A stretch of 13,886 nucleotides of DNA from Paracoccaceae bacterium (GTDB lineage: Bacteria; Pseudomonadota; Alphaproteobacteria; Rhodobacterales; Rhodobacteraceae). Each line of letters opens with the position of its first letter. Within the stretch, counting starts at the first letter, position 1. Made by a program: the position numbers and the translations under genes. The DNA lies in contig JALXER010000279.1 in the NCBI GenBank assembly GCA_027069385.1, forward strand, positions 1 to 13,886. The letters run 5' to 3'. The notes below the pieces were generated by a model, which saw only the letters and a list, made by a program, of their open reading frames with translations, had not been told where the DNA came from and made no database searches. Below, in pieces: positions 6,588-13,886 of the stretch.

Positions 6588-8201
6588 TCAGATGGTTTGC
6601 CATTTCGTGGATTGCGTGTGGGCGGGTTGTTTGGGCTGGGCATAGGTCAGTTTTACCTGACGGCGCAGGACTTTGCCCAGAAAGCTGCGCGGGATTTGCG
6701 GGATGATGGTTACTTGGCTGGGGGTTTGCCAGTCGGGCAGTTTGGATTTGAGCAGGCCCTGGATTTCGAGTCTCACCGCCGCGTGGTTCTGGCGCTCGAT
6801 ATCGCGGCGCAGGCTGGTGAAAAGCTGCACCTGCCCGTCGATTTCCACCAGACAGCATTCTTTGACCGCCGGATGGTCGTGGGCGATGTCCTCTATCACG
6901 CGCGGATAGATGCTGCCCGAACCGGTATGGATGATATCGCCCTCGCGATCCAGCACATGCAAAAAGCCGTTCGGGTCCAGATAGCCGATATCGCCGGTTT
7001 TGAAATAGCCGTGGTCCAGGATGGCCCCTTCGTTCTGGCTCGGGTCCAGATAGGTGTCAAAGCGGGTCGGGGTTTTGACGTGGATCTCGCCAATGGTATC
7101 GGCAGGCAGGGCTTTACCGGTGCCATCGGCAATGCGTACCTTTACGCCCTTCACCACCTTGCCGCAGGAGCGCAGGATATCGCGCGGAGCGGGCTTGCCG
7201 TTTACCATATGCGCATCAACGCCCAGCATGCTGACCGGCGGCAATACCTCAGCCTGCCCGTAGCCCTGCTGCAGGATCGGGCCAAAGCGGAGCAGCGCCT
7301 CTTCGATCTTGGGAATCGGGGTGCTGGCGGTGCCATAGATGATATTGGTCAGGGTTTTCAGACCTTCGTCATAGGATGCGGGCATATCGAGCATATCGAT
7401 CAACTGACTTGGGGTGACAAACAGGCGGGTGACGCCCAGATTGTGGCACAACGTGACCAGCTTTTCGGGGCTGAACCCGTCCATCATCACCAGGGTGCCG
7501 CCGGTTAACTGGGTCGGAAAAATCAGCCCCGAACCGGCACCAAAAACCGGAATGGCGCTTAGGGCGATATTGGGCGAGGTGTTGTCGCGTTTGCCCTCCA
7601 GGTTGTTGACCAGCAGTTTGAGGCTGGCAATGGCGGCCTTGTGGCTGGTGATCAGGCCTTTGGGCTTGCCGGTAGTGCCCGAGGTGAAGGCCAGAATCAT
7701 CGGATCAGCCGGGGATATCCTGTTTTCCGACGGGGTTGGCGCGGCGTCATGCAAGGCGGCCTCGTAATCCCCGAAGGCTCCGATTTCCCAGATCAGCATG
7801 GCAGGACGGTCCCGGGCGATGCCCCGGGTATCATCCTGACCAAAACCGTGCTGGCGAATAAAGATCGCCGGTTTGGCCACCGAGGCGGCATAGCGGATGA
7901 ACTCGGCATCATGATGCTGGTGAAACACACTCAGCAGATAGCCGGCATCCAGCGCCGCGGTGCGGATTTCGAAAAACTCCGGCCCCGCATCCACCTGCAT
8001 GAAAATCACCTCGCCTTGCAGGATATTGGCGGTTTTCAGGGCCTGCACCAGCCGGTTCGAGCGATCCTCTAGCGTGGCATAGGTGACGGCGGAGTCCTTG
8101 AACTGCAAGGCGGTTTTTTCGGGGTATTTCCGAAAGGCAAAGCGATGCACATCGCGCGGCAGTTTGAACTTGGTCAGAAACAGGGTTCTAAGCAGACTCA
8201 T
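6588..8201 (-). CDS. AMP-forming acyl-CoA synthetase / acid ligase (ANL superfamily)
   Basis: This 537-residue enzyme activates a carboxylic acid with ATP to an acyl-adenylate, normally then passed to coenzyme A. The phosphate-binding motif FTSGTTGKPKG is near 172-182, the A5 motif YGQAE near 314-318, the A7 motif TGD at about 402-404, the hinge region DREGD near 418-422 and the C-terminal catalytic lysine is K511 in RSFLGKVLRR. All conserved catalytic parts are intact. The acid is not predictable; long-chain, aryl and specialised acids are all possible. I chose ATG 8201, which has AAAAGGAAG a few bases upstream, rather than the GTG at 8234 that has none. It is last in the TRAP-linked gene run, 72 bases after the ornithine-cyclodeaminase-like gene, and so might have its own promoter, but none is evident. 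Confidence 0.9.
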   Translation of the reverse strand: MSLLRTLFLTKFKLPRDVHRFAFRKYPEKTALQFKDSAVTYATLEDRSNRLVQALKTANILQGEVIFMQVDAGPEFFEIRTAALDAGYLLSVFHQHHDAEFIRYAASVAKPAIFIRQHGFGQDDTRGIARDRPAMLIWEIGAFGDYEAALHDAAPTPSENRISPADPMILAFTSGTTGKPKGLITSHKAAIASLKLLVNNLEGKRDNTSPNIALSAIPVFGAGSGLIFPTQLTGGTLVMMDGFSPEKLVTLCHNLGVTRLFVTPSQLIDMLDMPASYDEGLKTLTNIIYGTASTPIPKIEEALLRFGPILQQGYGQAEVLPPVSMLGVDAHMVNGKPAPRDILRSCGKVVKGVKVRIADGTGKALPADTIGEIHVKTPTRFDTYLDPSQNEGAILDHGYFKTGDIGYLDPNGFLHVLDREGDIIHTGSGSIYPRVIEDIAHDHPAVKECCLVEIDGQVQLFTSLRRDIERQNHAAVRLEIQGLLKSKLPDWQTPSQVTIIPQIPRSFLGKVLRRQVKLTYAQPKQPAHTQSTKWQTI

Positions 8202-8273
8202 GGTCGGGCTTCCTTTTATTGGCGCCTTCAACACAGGCAGATGGACAAAGAAAAACCACTTAATCGGCTCGGA

Positions 8274-9212
8274 TCAGAGCTGTTGCGTCACATAGTTTGC
8301 GCAGACCAGATCCTGCGCGGCGATCCCTAAGGAACGGTATAGGGTAATATCATCGGCGCTTTGCCGACCGGCCACGCGGCCCGCCAGCACCTCGCCGATT
8401 TCGCCCAGGATGTCGGCTCTGGTCATGGCACCGCTTTCCAGCGCGTCGATGATTTCGCGCGCCTGTGCAAGTGCCGACGGTCGGTAATCGGTAAACAGGC
8501 GGGCCTTTAGCAGGGTGGATTGGTCGATTTCCTGCACGTTGGGCATCGAGGCCCCCACGGCGTTGATATGGGCACCCTGCCCCACCCACGCGCCTTCCAG
8601 CACCGGTGTGGGTGACGAGGTCACGGTGCAGATGATATCGGCCCCGCGGCTGGCCTGACGGGCGCTGTCACAGGCGACAAGGTCAAGGTCGGGAAAGGCG
8701 GTTTTGGCCTGCGCTACAAATTCGGCGGCGCGGCGCGGCGTGCGACCGGCGATGCGCACCGTTTTGATTTCGCGCACCAGCGACAGCGCCTGAATGTGCG
8801 AAAGGGCCTGCTCTCCGGTGCCGATGATCGCCAGAATATGCGCGTCCTTGCGAGCCAGTGCGCGGGTGGCAACGGCGCTGGCGGCGGCGGTGCGAATGGC
8901 GGTCAGGGCGTCGGCATCGACCATGGCGCGCGGCGCACCGGTTTCGGGGTCAAACAGCACCATCGCCCCGATATGGGACGACAACCCCTTGGCCGGATTC
9001 CCCGGAAACAGGCTGATTAGCTTGACCCCGTACATGCCGTCAAGCACCCCGGGCATGATGCCAAGCCGGTTCACCCCGTCGATATCCATAGCGCTGCGCA
9101 ACGGCAGGTTGGCCTTGCCCTGCGACACCTTGACCATCGCCCCGGCCACCAGCTCGATCGCCGTTGCCATGGGCAGCGCGCCCCGCACATCCTGTGCCGA
9201 TGCCACGATCAT
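8274..9212 (-). CDS. Ornithine cyclodeaminase / mu-crystallin family NAD(P)-dependent enzyme
   Basis: This 312-residue cytoplasmic protein belongs to the family containing ornithine cyclodeaminase, archaeal alanine dehydrogenase, pyrroline-2-carboxylate reductase and mu-crystallin ketimine reductase. The nucleotide-binding loop is GTGEQ (131-135), reading IIGTGEQALSHIQAL. Likely substrate-binding residues are R39 (LPLR), K64 (YGVKLISLFPGN) and R107 (TAIRTAAAS). The end DDITLYRSLGIAAQDL is also typical. Where ornithine cyclodeaminase has an aspartate in GGDCPG, this protein has S222 in VGASMPN, more like ketimine reductases, so I avoid naming it ornithine cyclodeaminase. Its ATG overlaps the stop of the upstream hydrolase gene as ATGA, which implies translational coupling and a shared pathway. 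Confidence 0.92.
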   Translation of the reverse strand: MIVASAQDVRGALPMATAIELVAGAMVKVSQGKANLPLRSAMDIDGVNRLGIMPGVLDGMYGVKLISLFPGNPAKGLSSHIGAMVLFDPETGAPRAMVDADALTAIRTAAASAVATRALARKDAHILAIIGTGEQALSHIQALSLVREIKTVRIAGRTPRRAAEFVAQAKTAFPDLDLVACDSARQASRGADIICTVTSSPTPVLEGAWVGQGAHINAVGASMPNVQEIDQSTLLKARLFTDYRPSALAQAREIIDALESGAMTRADILGEIGEVLAGRVAGRQSADDITLYRSLGIAAQDLVCANYVTQQL

Positions 9213-10039
9213 AGCGTCACCACCGCATCGGCGCCCATGGGTTTAAGGCCCAGCACCTCCTCCAGAATGGCGGTATAGGTGTCGGGGCGAATCACATAGG
9301 GAAAATGGCTGCCGGTTTCGAAATGATAATGGCGACGGACGGGCAAACGAACGGCAAGCATGGTGCGAATGGCCGCCGGTATCAGGTGGTCGTCGCCGCT
9401 ATCAATGATAAAGCTGTGCGCCTTTGGCAGCGCGGGCGGCGGCAGTTCGGGGGCGTGTTTCAGCGCTTTCAGACGGGCGATCAGTTCGGGCGCGGGAATG
9501 CGGGTTTTCACTTCGGCCAGCAGCAACGCCCCAAGGGTCGCATAGGGGTGGCCCGGGGTTGTCCAGTTGGCCATGCCGGTTGCGAAAATATGCACCAGCG
9601 CATCGGGGGCAATCGTGTTCAGGTTCAGCGCATAGGGCATTTCCCGATCGATCCCCTTGACCGAAGGCAGGGTATTGGCCGCGATCAGCCCCGAGAATGG
9701 CGCGGCCGAGGTCGCACCAAGATATTGCGCCAGATATCCCCCCATCGAGGTGCCCAGAATTACCGCGCCCTGCATGTCGCTTTCGCGCAACAGCGCCACA
9801 ATATCGCCCGCCCACTCGGTCAGGCTGCCGCTATCGGGATAGGACAGCGCCATGATCCGCGCCCGCCCTTGCAGCGCCTCTATCTGTTGCCAGAAAATAT
9901 CCCCCCGCCCAAGGGTGCCGGGCAGCATCAGCAAGGCAGGGCCGGTGTCGCCCGCGCGCAGCAGGCCCCATTCGCGCCCGTTCAGGCGCTGGCGTTGCTC
10001 GGGGTGGCGGGCGGTGAACTGGTCGCGGCAATCAATCAT
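9209..10039 (-). CDS. Alpha/beta hydrolase, maspardin-like
   Basis: This 276-residue protein has the alpha/beta hydrolase fold. The oxyanion-hole region is LLMLPGTLGRGDIFWQQIEAL, the nucleophile elbow is GTSMGG with the serine near residue 98, the acidic residue is in IIDSGDDHLIP (about 216) and the histidine is in ETGSHFPYVIRP (about 245). The PGTLGR...FWQQIEAL start resembles the maspardin (SPG21) group. It has no signal peptide, so it acts in the cytoplasm. The substrate is unknown; an ester, lactone or amide released from the imported compound is plausible. I use ATG 10039 (TTG 10042 is directly ahead); it overlaps the end of the metallopeptidase frame by 8 bases, and its stop overlaps the next gene by 4, so its translation is probably coupled on both sides. 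Confidence 0.88.
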   Translation of the reverse strand: MIDCRDQFTARHPEQRQRLNGREWGLLRAGDTGPALLMLPGTLGRGDIFWQQIEALQGRARIMALSYPDSGSLTEWAGDIVALLRESDMQGAVILGTSMGGYLAQYLGATSAAPFSGLIAANTLPSVKGIDREMPYALNLNTIAPDALVHIFATGMANWTTPGHPYATLGALLLAEVKTRIPAPELIARLKALKHAPELPPPALPKAHSFIIDSGDDHLIPAAIRTMLAVRLPVRRHYHFETGSHFPYVIRPDTYTAILEEVLGLKPMGADAVVTL

Positions 10040-11483
10040 CAAACGGAGTCTCGGTATCGGGCCAATAGGCGGCTTTGCGGTTTACAAAGGGGATTTGGCT
10101 CAGGTCCGCGCACAGCGTCCCCGGCGTGGCAACCTGAATGATCTGCGCGGCAATCGGGGCAAAACCGGCGTGGAAATGCTGCGAGGATTTAACGATAATC
10201 GCCTTCATCCGGTCAAGCGGAACCCCCAAGTCGCTAAAGGCTTCGGGCGCGAAACACTGGGTGCGGATCGAGCAAACCACCAGATGCAGCCCGTCCGATT
10301 CCAGCCACACACCGGTGCCCATCGGCATAACGGTTTCGCCCATGGTCTGGGTCATGCCCTCCCTTATGGCGCGCACCTTGACCTTCAGATCAACCGGTTC
10401 GCCCGACATCCTGCCGACCTTGCCGCCAAGGCGCACGTCCAGATGTGTGCCCACGCCGACCTCTTGGCAGGTTTGCACAAGGGCCGGATCCCAGTATAGG
10501 CCAAGCGCGATATCTTTCAGGCCGCGATGCCGGACAACCTGAAGGAAATAGGTCGAATCCGAGGGCGCGCCACCGCCGGCATTATCGGCAAAATCGGCCA
10601 GTACCAGCGGGTATTTGCGCGCGGTTTTGATGGCGTCCAGCGCCGTGCCCATATCGGGCCATTTTCTGGGCAGATCATGGCGAAGCTGCCAAAGCTTCTG
10701 GCCGAATTCGCCCGCAACCGCCTGCGCAAGCGGCGCATCCGCATCGGTAATGGCCAGCATTCGCGCCCCCGAGCGCGGATGATCGCCCCACGGAAACCCG
10801 TGGATCAGCGATAGCGACAGCACGCCGCCCTGCCCCTCGCGTTCCTGCATTTCATCAACAAACCCGCGCATCGGTTGGCGCGGCGTGTGGAACATCGCCA
10901 TCATCCGGCAGTCATATTCCTGCATCACCGGTCGGATGTCGCCCGCAGCCGCCGCCGCGGCCAGCCGGAACAGCTCGTCGGCGCGCTCGGCGCTGTCGGT
11001 ATGGGGGTATTACTTGTAGGCAACGATCAGGTTGGCCGCGTCGAGCATGGCTTGGGTCAGGTGGCTGTGCGGGTCAACCTCGACCCCGATAATCGCCTTG
11101 GGGCCAAGGATCTGACGCGCGCGCGTCAGCAGGTCGCCCTCGCAATCGGGATAGCCGTTGGCCATCATCGCCCCGTGCAACGAAAGCAGCAGGATATCGG
11201 GGCGGTTTGCGCTAATGTCGGCCAGAATCTCGTCGCGCAAATCCTGATAAACCCGCCGCAGGGTCGGGCCGCCGGGCTGGGCCAGTGCGCACAGGCTTTC
11301 CACCACCTCCCAGCCTTTGATCTCGGCCTTGGTGCGCCAGACATGCAAGGGCGCCGAAAACAGGTTGGCGGGCTTGCGGGTGGCATCGGAGCCGACAAAG
11401 GACTCCTCGAAGGCCTTCCAGCCGGTGGGAATAGGGGAAAAAGAGTTGGTTTCGGTCGCAAGCGCGGCAATCATCAGTTTCAT
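10032..11483 (-). pseudogene. M81 (MlrC-like) metallopeptidase gene split by an in-frame TAA
   Basis: The frame from 11483 to 10032 encodes a nearly full-length M81/MlrC-family protein (483 positions), but codon 158 is TAA (11010-11012). Before it are the family start MKLMIAALATETNSFSP, LLSLHGAMMANG (about 100-111), DCEGDL (112-117) and VEVDPHSHLT (135-144), the likely metal-binding region. After it the same frame continues YPHTDSAERADELFRLA and later ADFADNAGGG (296-305) and a normal C terminus. No other stop or frameshift occurs, so one base change (for example from GAA or CAA) explains it. The family hydrolyses small peptides or amides; MlrC itself degrades linearised microcystin. The lesion falls inside the N-terminal domain. 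A restart at GTG/ATG 10928/10925 would give a 297-298-residue C-terminal part lacking several metal-site residues. The ATG overlaps the dctQ-like stop (ATGA). Confidence 0.88.
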
Positions 11484-12001
11484 TTGGCACCAGACATGGA
11501 AATACGAGCGCTGAAATCCGCCAGCAGGTGGATCAGGATAACGGTAAAGACAAGCGGAATGGCCGAGGTAACGAACAGCATGGAAACGCCGGTGACTTCG
11601 GTCGTTTTATCAAGGCTGCGCATGATATAGCCGCGCAGCGGGTTCATATGCGGGCCGAACAGGCTGAAGTACAGCACCGGAGCGATGAACAGCAACACCC
11701 CCGCGCCGCGAATGGCGGCCAGCATCAGGCCAAGCCCGCCGTCCAGTTGGCGCATGCCCGGAAACAGCGTCGGGTCGCTGTCGGATTTGAACGCCGCCGT
11801 AGCCCCCAGCATACCGGCCCAGATCATCGCGTGGCGCGCCACCTCTTCGGTCCAGGCGGGCGGCGTGGCAAAGGCGTAACGGGCGACCACCTGATACATC
11901 ACCGCGACCACCATCACCCCCAGCCCCAGCAAGGCCCCCCAAAGGGCCAAGCGGTTCAGGGTGTCGGAAAGTCCGGCAAGGGTTCTGGTGATCGCCCGCA
12001 T
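11480..12001 (-). CDS. TRAP transporter small permease (DctQ family)
   Basis: This 173-residue inner-membrane protein is the small (Q) subunit of a tripartite ATP-independent periplasmic transporter. It has four predicted membrane spans (about 18-40, 55-70, 90-112 and 138-160). The family signature YQVVARYAFATPPAWTEEVARHAMIWAGMLGA at roughly 36-67 includes the conserved WTEE. It couples with the large M subunit to use an ion gradient for uptake. Its start lies 3 bases after the binding-protein stop, and its end overlaps the metallopeptidase start by 4 bases, so transport and catabolic genes are joined in one message. Confidence 0.92.
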   Translation of the reverse strand: MRAITRTLAGLSDTLNRLALWGALLGLGVMVVAVMYQVVARYAFATPPAWTEEVARHAMIWAGMLGATAAFKSDSDPTLFPGMRQLDGGLGLMLAAIRGAGVLLFIAPVLYFSLFGPHMNPLRGYIMRSLDKTTEVTGVSMLFVTSAIPLVFTVILIHLLADFSARISMSGAK

Positions 12002-12004
12002 GGG

Positions 12005-12970
12005 TTACTGCCCCGCAGCCGCCAGCCACTCGGCGACCTGATCGGCGTTCATCGGGCCATCGGCATAGACCGAATGGGCGCGGGCGCTGAATTCGGCCAG
12101 TGCTTCGGGGGTTGGCGTGGTTACCGTAACACCGGCACCGGCCAACGCCTGCAAAATGCCCTCGCGCTTGCCGACCCATTCGCGGTTGGCAGCATTGGCG
12201 GCGTCTACCGCAGCGCCCACCGTGGCGCGTTCTTCGTCGCTAAGACCTTGATACCAGTCCTCCGACGCAATCGCCACGCGCACTGACATCGCCACGCGGG
12301 CATCGGTATAGTCGCTTAGAATCTCGGTCTGGCCAAAGATCAGCGGCATCAGGGGCGGCCCGACATAGCCGTCGGCCACACCGGTTTGCAGCGCGTTGGT
12401 GACCTCGGGCCACGAAATAATCGTGCCACTGGCCCCCCATGCATCAAACAAAGAGATCTGGAATTCATCGAGCGCACGCAGGCGCAGGTCGCTCATGTCG
12501 TCCACGGTGGCAACCGGATGCTTGGTGTTGAATACCCCCGCCGGCAGGCCAAGGTGATAAAAGCCCAGCACCCGCACACCTTTGGGCGTGGTGCCCTCGT
12601 TGATGCGCGCCAACATGCCGTTTTCATAAAGCGCGGAGTCCAGTTGCTCGGTGCTGGTGAAAAGATAGGGCAGATAGACCCCGTAAACCAGCTTGTCCAG
12701 ACTGCCCGCGGCCTTGACCGCGCTCATCGATACCTGCAACAACCCTTGCGACACCTGATCGAGGCGCTCGGCCTCGCCCCCCAGCGCGCCACGCTGGAAT
12801 TCCTCTACCGCCATGCCGTGATCGTTCAGATAGGTGGCAAAGGTATGCCCCCAGACGTAAGAGCCGAACTGCTCCATATCGGGCGGGCCGTCATGGGCCA
12901 GCTTGATGCCTTGGCCAAAAACAGACGTGGCCATCAGGGTAATGGCAGCGGTTAGGGTGGTTAATTTCAT
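12005..12970 (-). CDS. TRAP transporter solute-binding protein (DctP family)
   Basis: This 321-residue periplasmic protein captures the substrate for the TRAP transporter. A signal peptide covers about 1-19 (cut near SVFG/QG). The mature part starts IKLAHDGPPDMEQ, has FQRGALGGEAERLDQVSQGLLQVSMSA (58-84) and the family ligand-binding stretch DLRLRAL (161-167; R165 is the probable carboxylate-binding arginine), then WPEVTNALQTGVADGYVGPPL. Most such proteins bind carboxylates through that arginine, so an organic or amino acid-like anion is likely. GGAGG seven bases before the ATG is the strongest ribosome binding site of the cluster, as expected for an abundant binding protein. The gene sits between the M and Q subunits, not first as is common. 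Confidence 0.93.
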   Translation of the reverse strand: MKLTTLTAAITLMATSVFGQGIKLAHDGPPDMEQFGSYVWGHTFATYLNDHGMAVEEFQRGALGGEAERLDQVSQGLLQVSMSAVKAAGSLDKLVYGVYLPYLFTSTEQLDSALYENGMLARINEGTTPKGVRVLGFYHLGLPAGVFNTKHPVATVDDMSDLRLRALDEFQISLFDAWGASGTIISWPEVTNALQTGVADGYVGPPLMPLIFGQTEILSDYTDARVAMSVRVAIASEDWYQGLSDEERATVGAAVDAANAANREWVGKREGILQALAGAGVTVTTPTPEALAEFSARAHSVYADGPMNADQVAEWLAAAGQ

Positions 12971-12987
12971 CTTGTCCTCCGGGTTGG

Positions 12988-13886
12988 TTAATGGGTGCCC
13001 ATCACGCCCATCAAACGGGGCAGAGTCAGGCTGATTGACGGAAAGGCAATCAGGATTGCCAGCACAAATAATTCAACAATTACAAAGGGGAGCGTGGCAC
13101 GGGCCAGTTTCCAGTAATTCACTTTGGTTACGGTGGATATGATCAGCAGGCAGCCCCCGATCGGCGGGGTAATCAGCCCGATACACAGGTTGAAAGAGAT
13201 CACAATGCCCAGATGCACCGGATCAACGCCCTGCGCCAGCGCGGTCGGGGCCAGCAGCGGCACCAGCAAAGCCAGCGCTACGGGAATGTCGAAAATCATG
13301 CCGGACAGGATGAAAATAACGTTCATCGCCAGCATGAATTGCAGCGGCCCAAGGCCAAGGGCCTTAACCGCGTCGGCGATAGCCTCGGGGATGCGTTCCA
13401 GGCCGCCCAGATAGCCAAGCACCGCAACGGCGGTCAGAATCAGAAAGATAGAGCCGGTCAGGATGACGGTGCGGCGAAGCCCCTCTGACAGCGACGCAAG
13501 GGAAATGCGTTCATAAAACAGCCCTGCCACCAGCGCAGCAACCACGGCAACACCGGCGGCCTCGGTCGGGGTCATCCAGCCAAAGACAATGCCACCGACA
13601 ATTATCGCCGGTAGCATCAACGCCGGTAGTGCCGCCAGCAGCGCCTTGTCAAGGCGCGGAATATCTGCCTTTTCGGCGCGGGGATGGTCGTCTTTCCAGG
13701 CGTAAAACGCGTTCATCGCAAACAGCGCAACCGCCAGCAAAAGCCCCGGCAGGATCCCCGCCAGAAACAATGCCGTGACCGAGGTCTCCATGATCGCGCC
13801 GTAAAAAATCAGGATGATGCTCGGCGGGACAATCGGGCCAATGACCGAGGATGCGGCGGTAATCGCGCCCGCATAGGTCTCGGAAT
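12988..13886 (-). CDS. TRAP transporter large permease (DctM family), 5' end outside window
   Basis: This is the C-terminal 298 residues of the large ion-coupling permease of the TRAP system; a whole protein is about 430 residues, so roughly 130 are missing beyond the right edge. The frame is open from the window end: SETYAGAITAASSVIGPIVPPS precedes the first internal ATG, so the ATG at 13791 is not the real start. The signatures IGPIVPPSI near the left of the fragment, WMTPTEAAGV, GMIFDIPVALALLVPLLAP and FNLCIGLITPPIG are all characteristic. Its stop is 17 bases before the binding-protein start. It is at or near the head of the visible operon, whose promoter and any regulator lie outside the window. 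Confidence 0.94.
   Translation of the reverse strand, partial: SETYAGAITAASSVIGPIVPPSIILIFYGAIMETSVTALFLAGILPGLLLAVALFAMNAFYAWKDDHPRAEKADIPRLDKALLAALPALMLPAIIVGGIVFGWMTPTEAAGVAVVAALVAGLFYERISLASLSEGLRRTVILTGSIFLILTAVAVLGYLGGLERIPEAIADAVKALGLGPLQFMLAMNVIFILSGMIFDIPVALALLVPLLAPTALAQGVDPVHLGIVISFNLCIGLITPPIGGCLLIISTVTKVNYWKLARATLPFVIVELFVLAILIAFPSISLTLPRLMGVMGTH

Noticed and set aside
6499..6600. Prophage or island attachment site at the 3' end of tRNA-Cys
   Set aside because: No integrase gene and no second copy of the tRNA 3' end are seen in the window; the neighbour is an ordinary metabolic gene.
6597..7508. 303-codon plus-strand frame opposite the acid ligase
   Set aside because: It is the antisense shadow of a gene with all ANL motifs; its translation shows no family features.
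10032..10928. Separate 298-residue gene independent of the upstream 157-residue frame
   Set aside because: It is in the same frame as the N-terminal part, the stretch between them is family-like sequence (YPHTDSAERADEL), and a TAA alone divides them; one broken gene is the simpler reading.

Overview
The window looks like chromosomal DNA of an alphaproteobacterium, most likely Rhodobacterales (Roseobacter-type). Reasons: high-GC coding bias, a TRAP transporter, a divergent isoaspartyl-methyltransferase-like gene directly upstream of a TolC gene, and the style of tRNA-Cys and ribosome binding sites. This placement is inference from gene content, not from a marker gene. All protein genes are on the minus strand; the only plus-strand gene is tRNA-Cys. 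Gene order is therefore read from right to left.

Right part (13886 to 6588): a tight minus-strand run of seven genes. It encodes a TRAP large permease (cut by the window edge), a periplasmic TRAP binding protein, a TRAP small permease, an M81/MlrC-like metallopeptidase, a maspardin-like alpha/beta hydrolase, an ornithine-cyclodeaminase/mu-crystallin-like NAD(P) enzyme and an AMP-forming acid ligase. Three of the junctions overlap by 4 to 8 bases. The layout reads as import of an anionic solute followed by hydrolysis, imine chemistry and activation of an acid, but the substrate cannot be told from sequence. The metallopeptidase is split by one in-frame TAA at 11010-11012, with good family sequence on both sides, so it looks like a fresh nonsense mutation (or a sequence error).

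Middle (6588 to 5451): tRNA-Cys(GCA) runs toward the ligase gene and stops 15 bases from its end. A short divergent region with three successive dyads separates the tRNA from kynA, tryptophan 2,3-dioxygenase, which has all the expected heme and substrate residues.

Left-middle (5357 to 2523): a two-gene glycosylation unit. A GtrB-like polyprenyl-phosphate glycosyltransferase is followed by a protein that fuses a GtrA-type flippase domain to a GT-C-type membrane glycosyltransferase, so the three functions of a Gtr system appear packed into two genes.

Left (2431 to 307): an isoaspartyl-methyltransferase-like protein lacking the usual SQP active-site segment, then a TolC-family outer membrane channel. 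Bases 1 to 273 hold no credible gene. They form a nested palindromic repeat element: two long hairpins whose stems differ by compensatory changes, a 30-bp inverted repeat, several inner palindromes and an intrinsic-terminator-like hairpin. The element may continue beyond the left edge.
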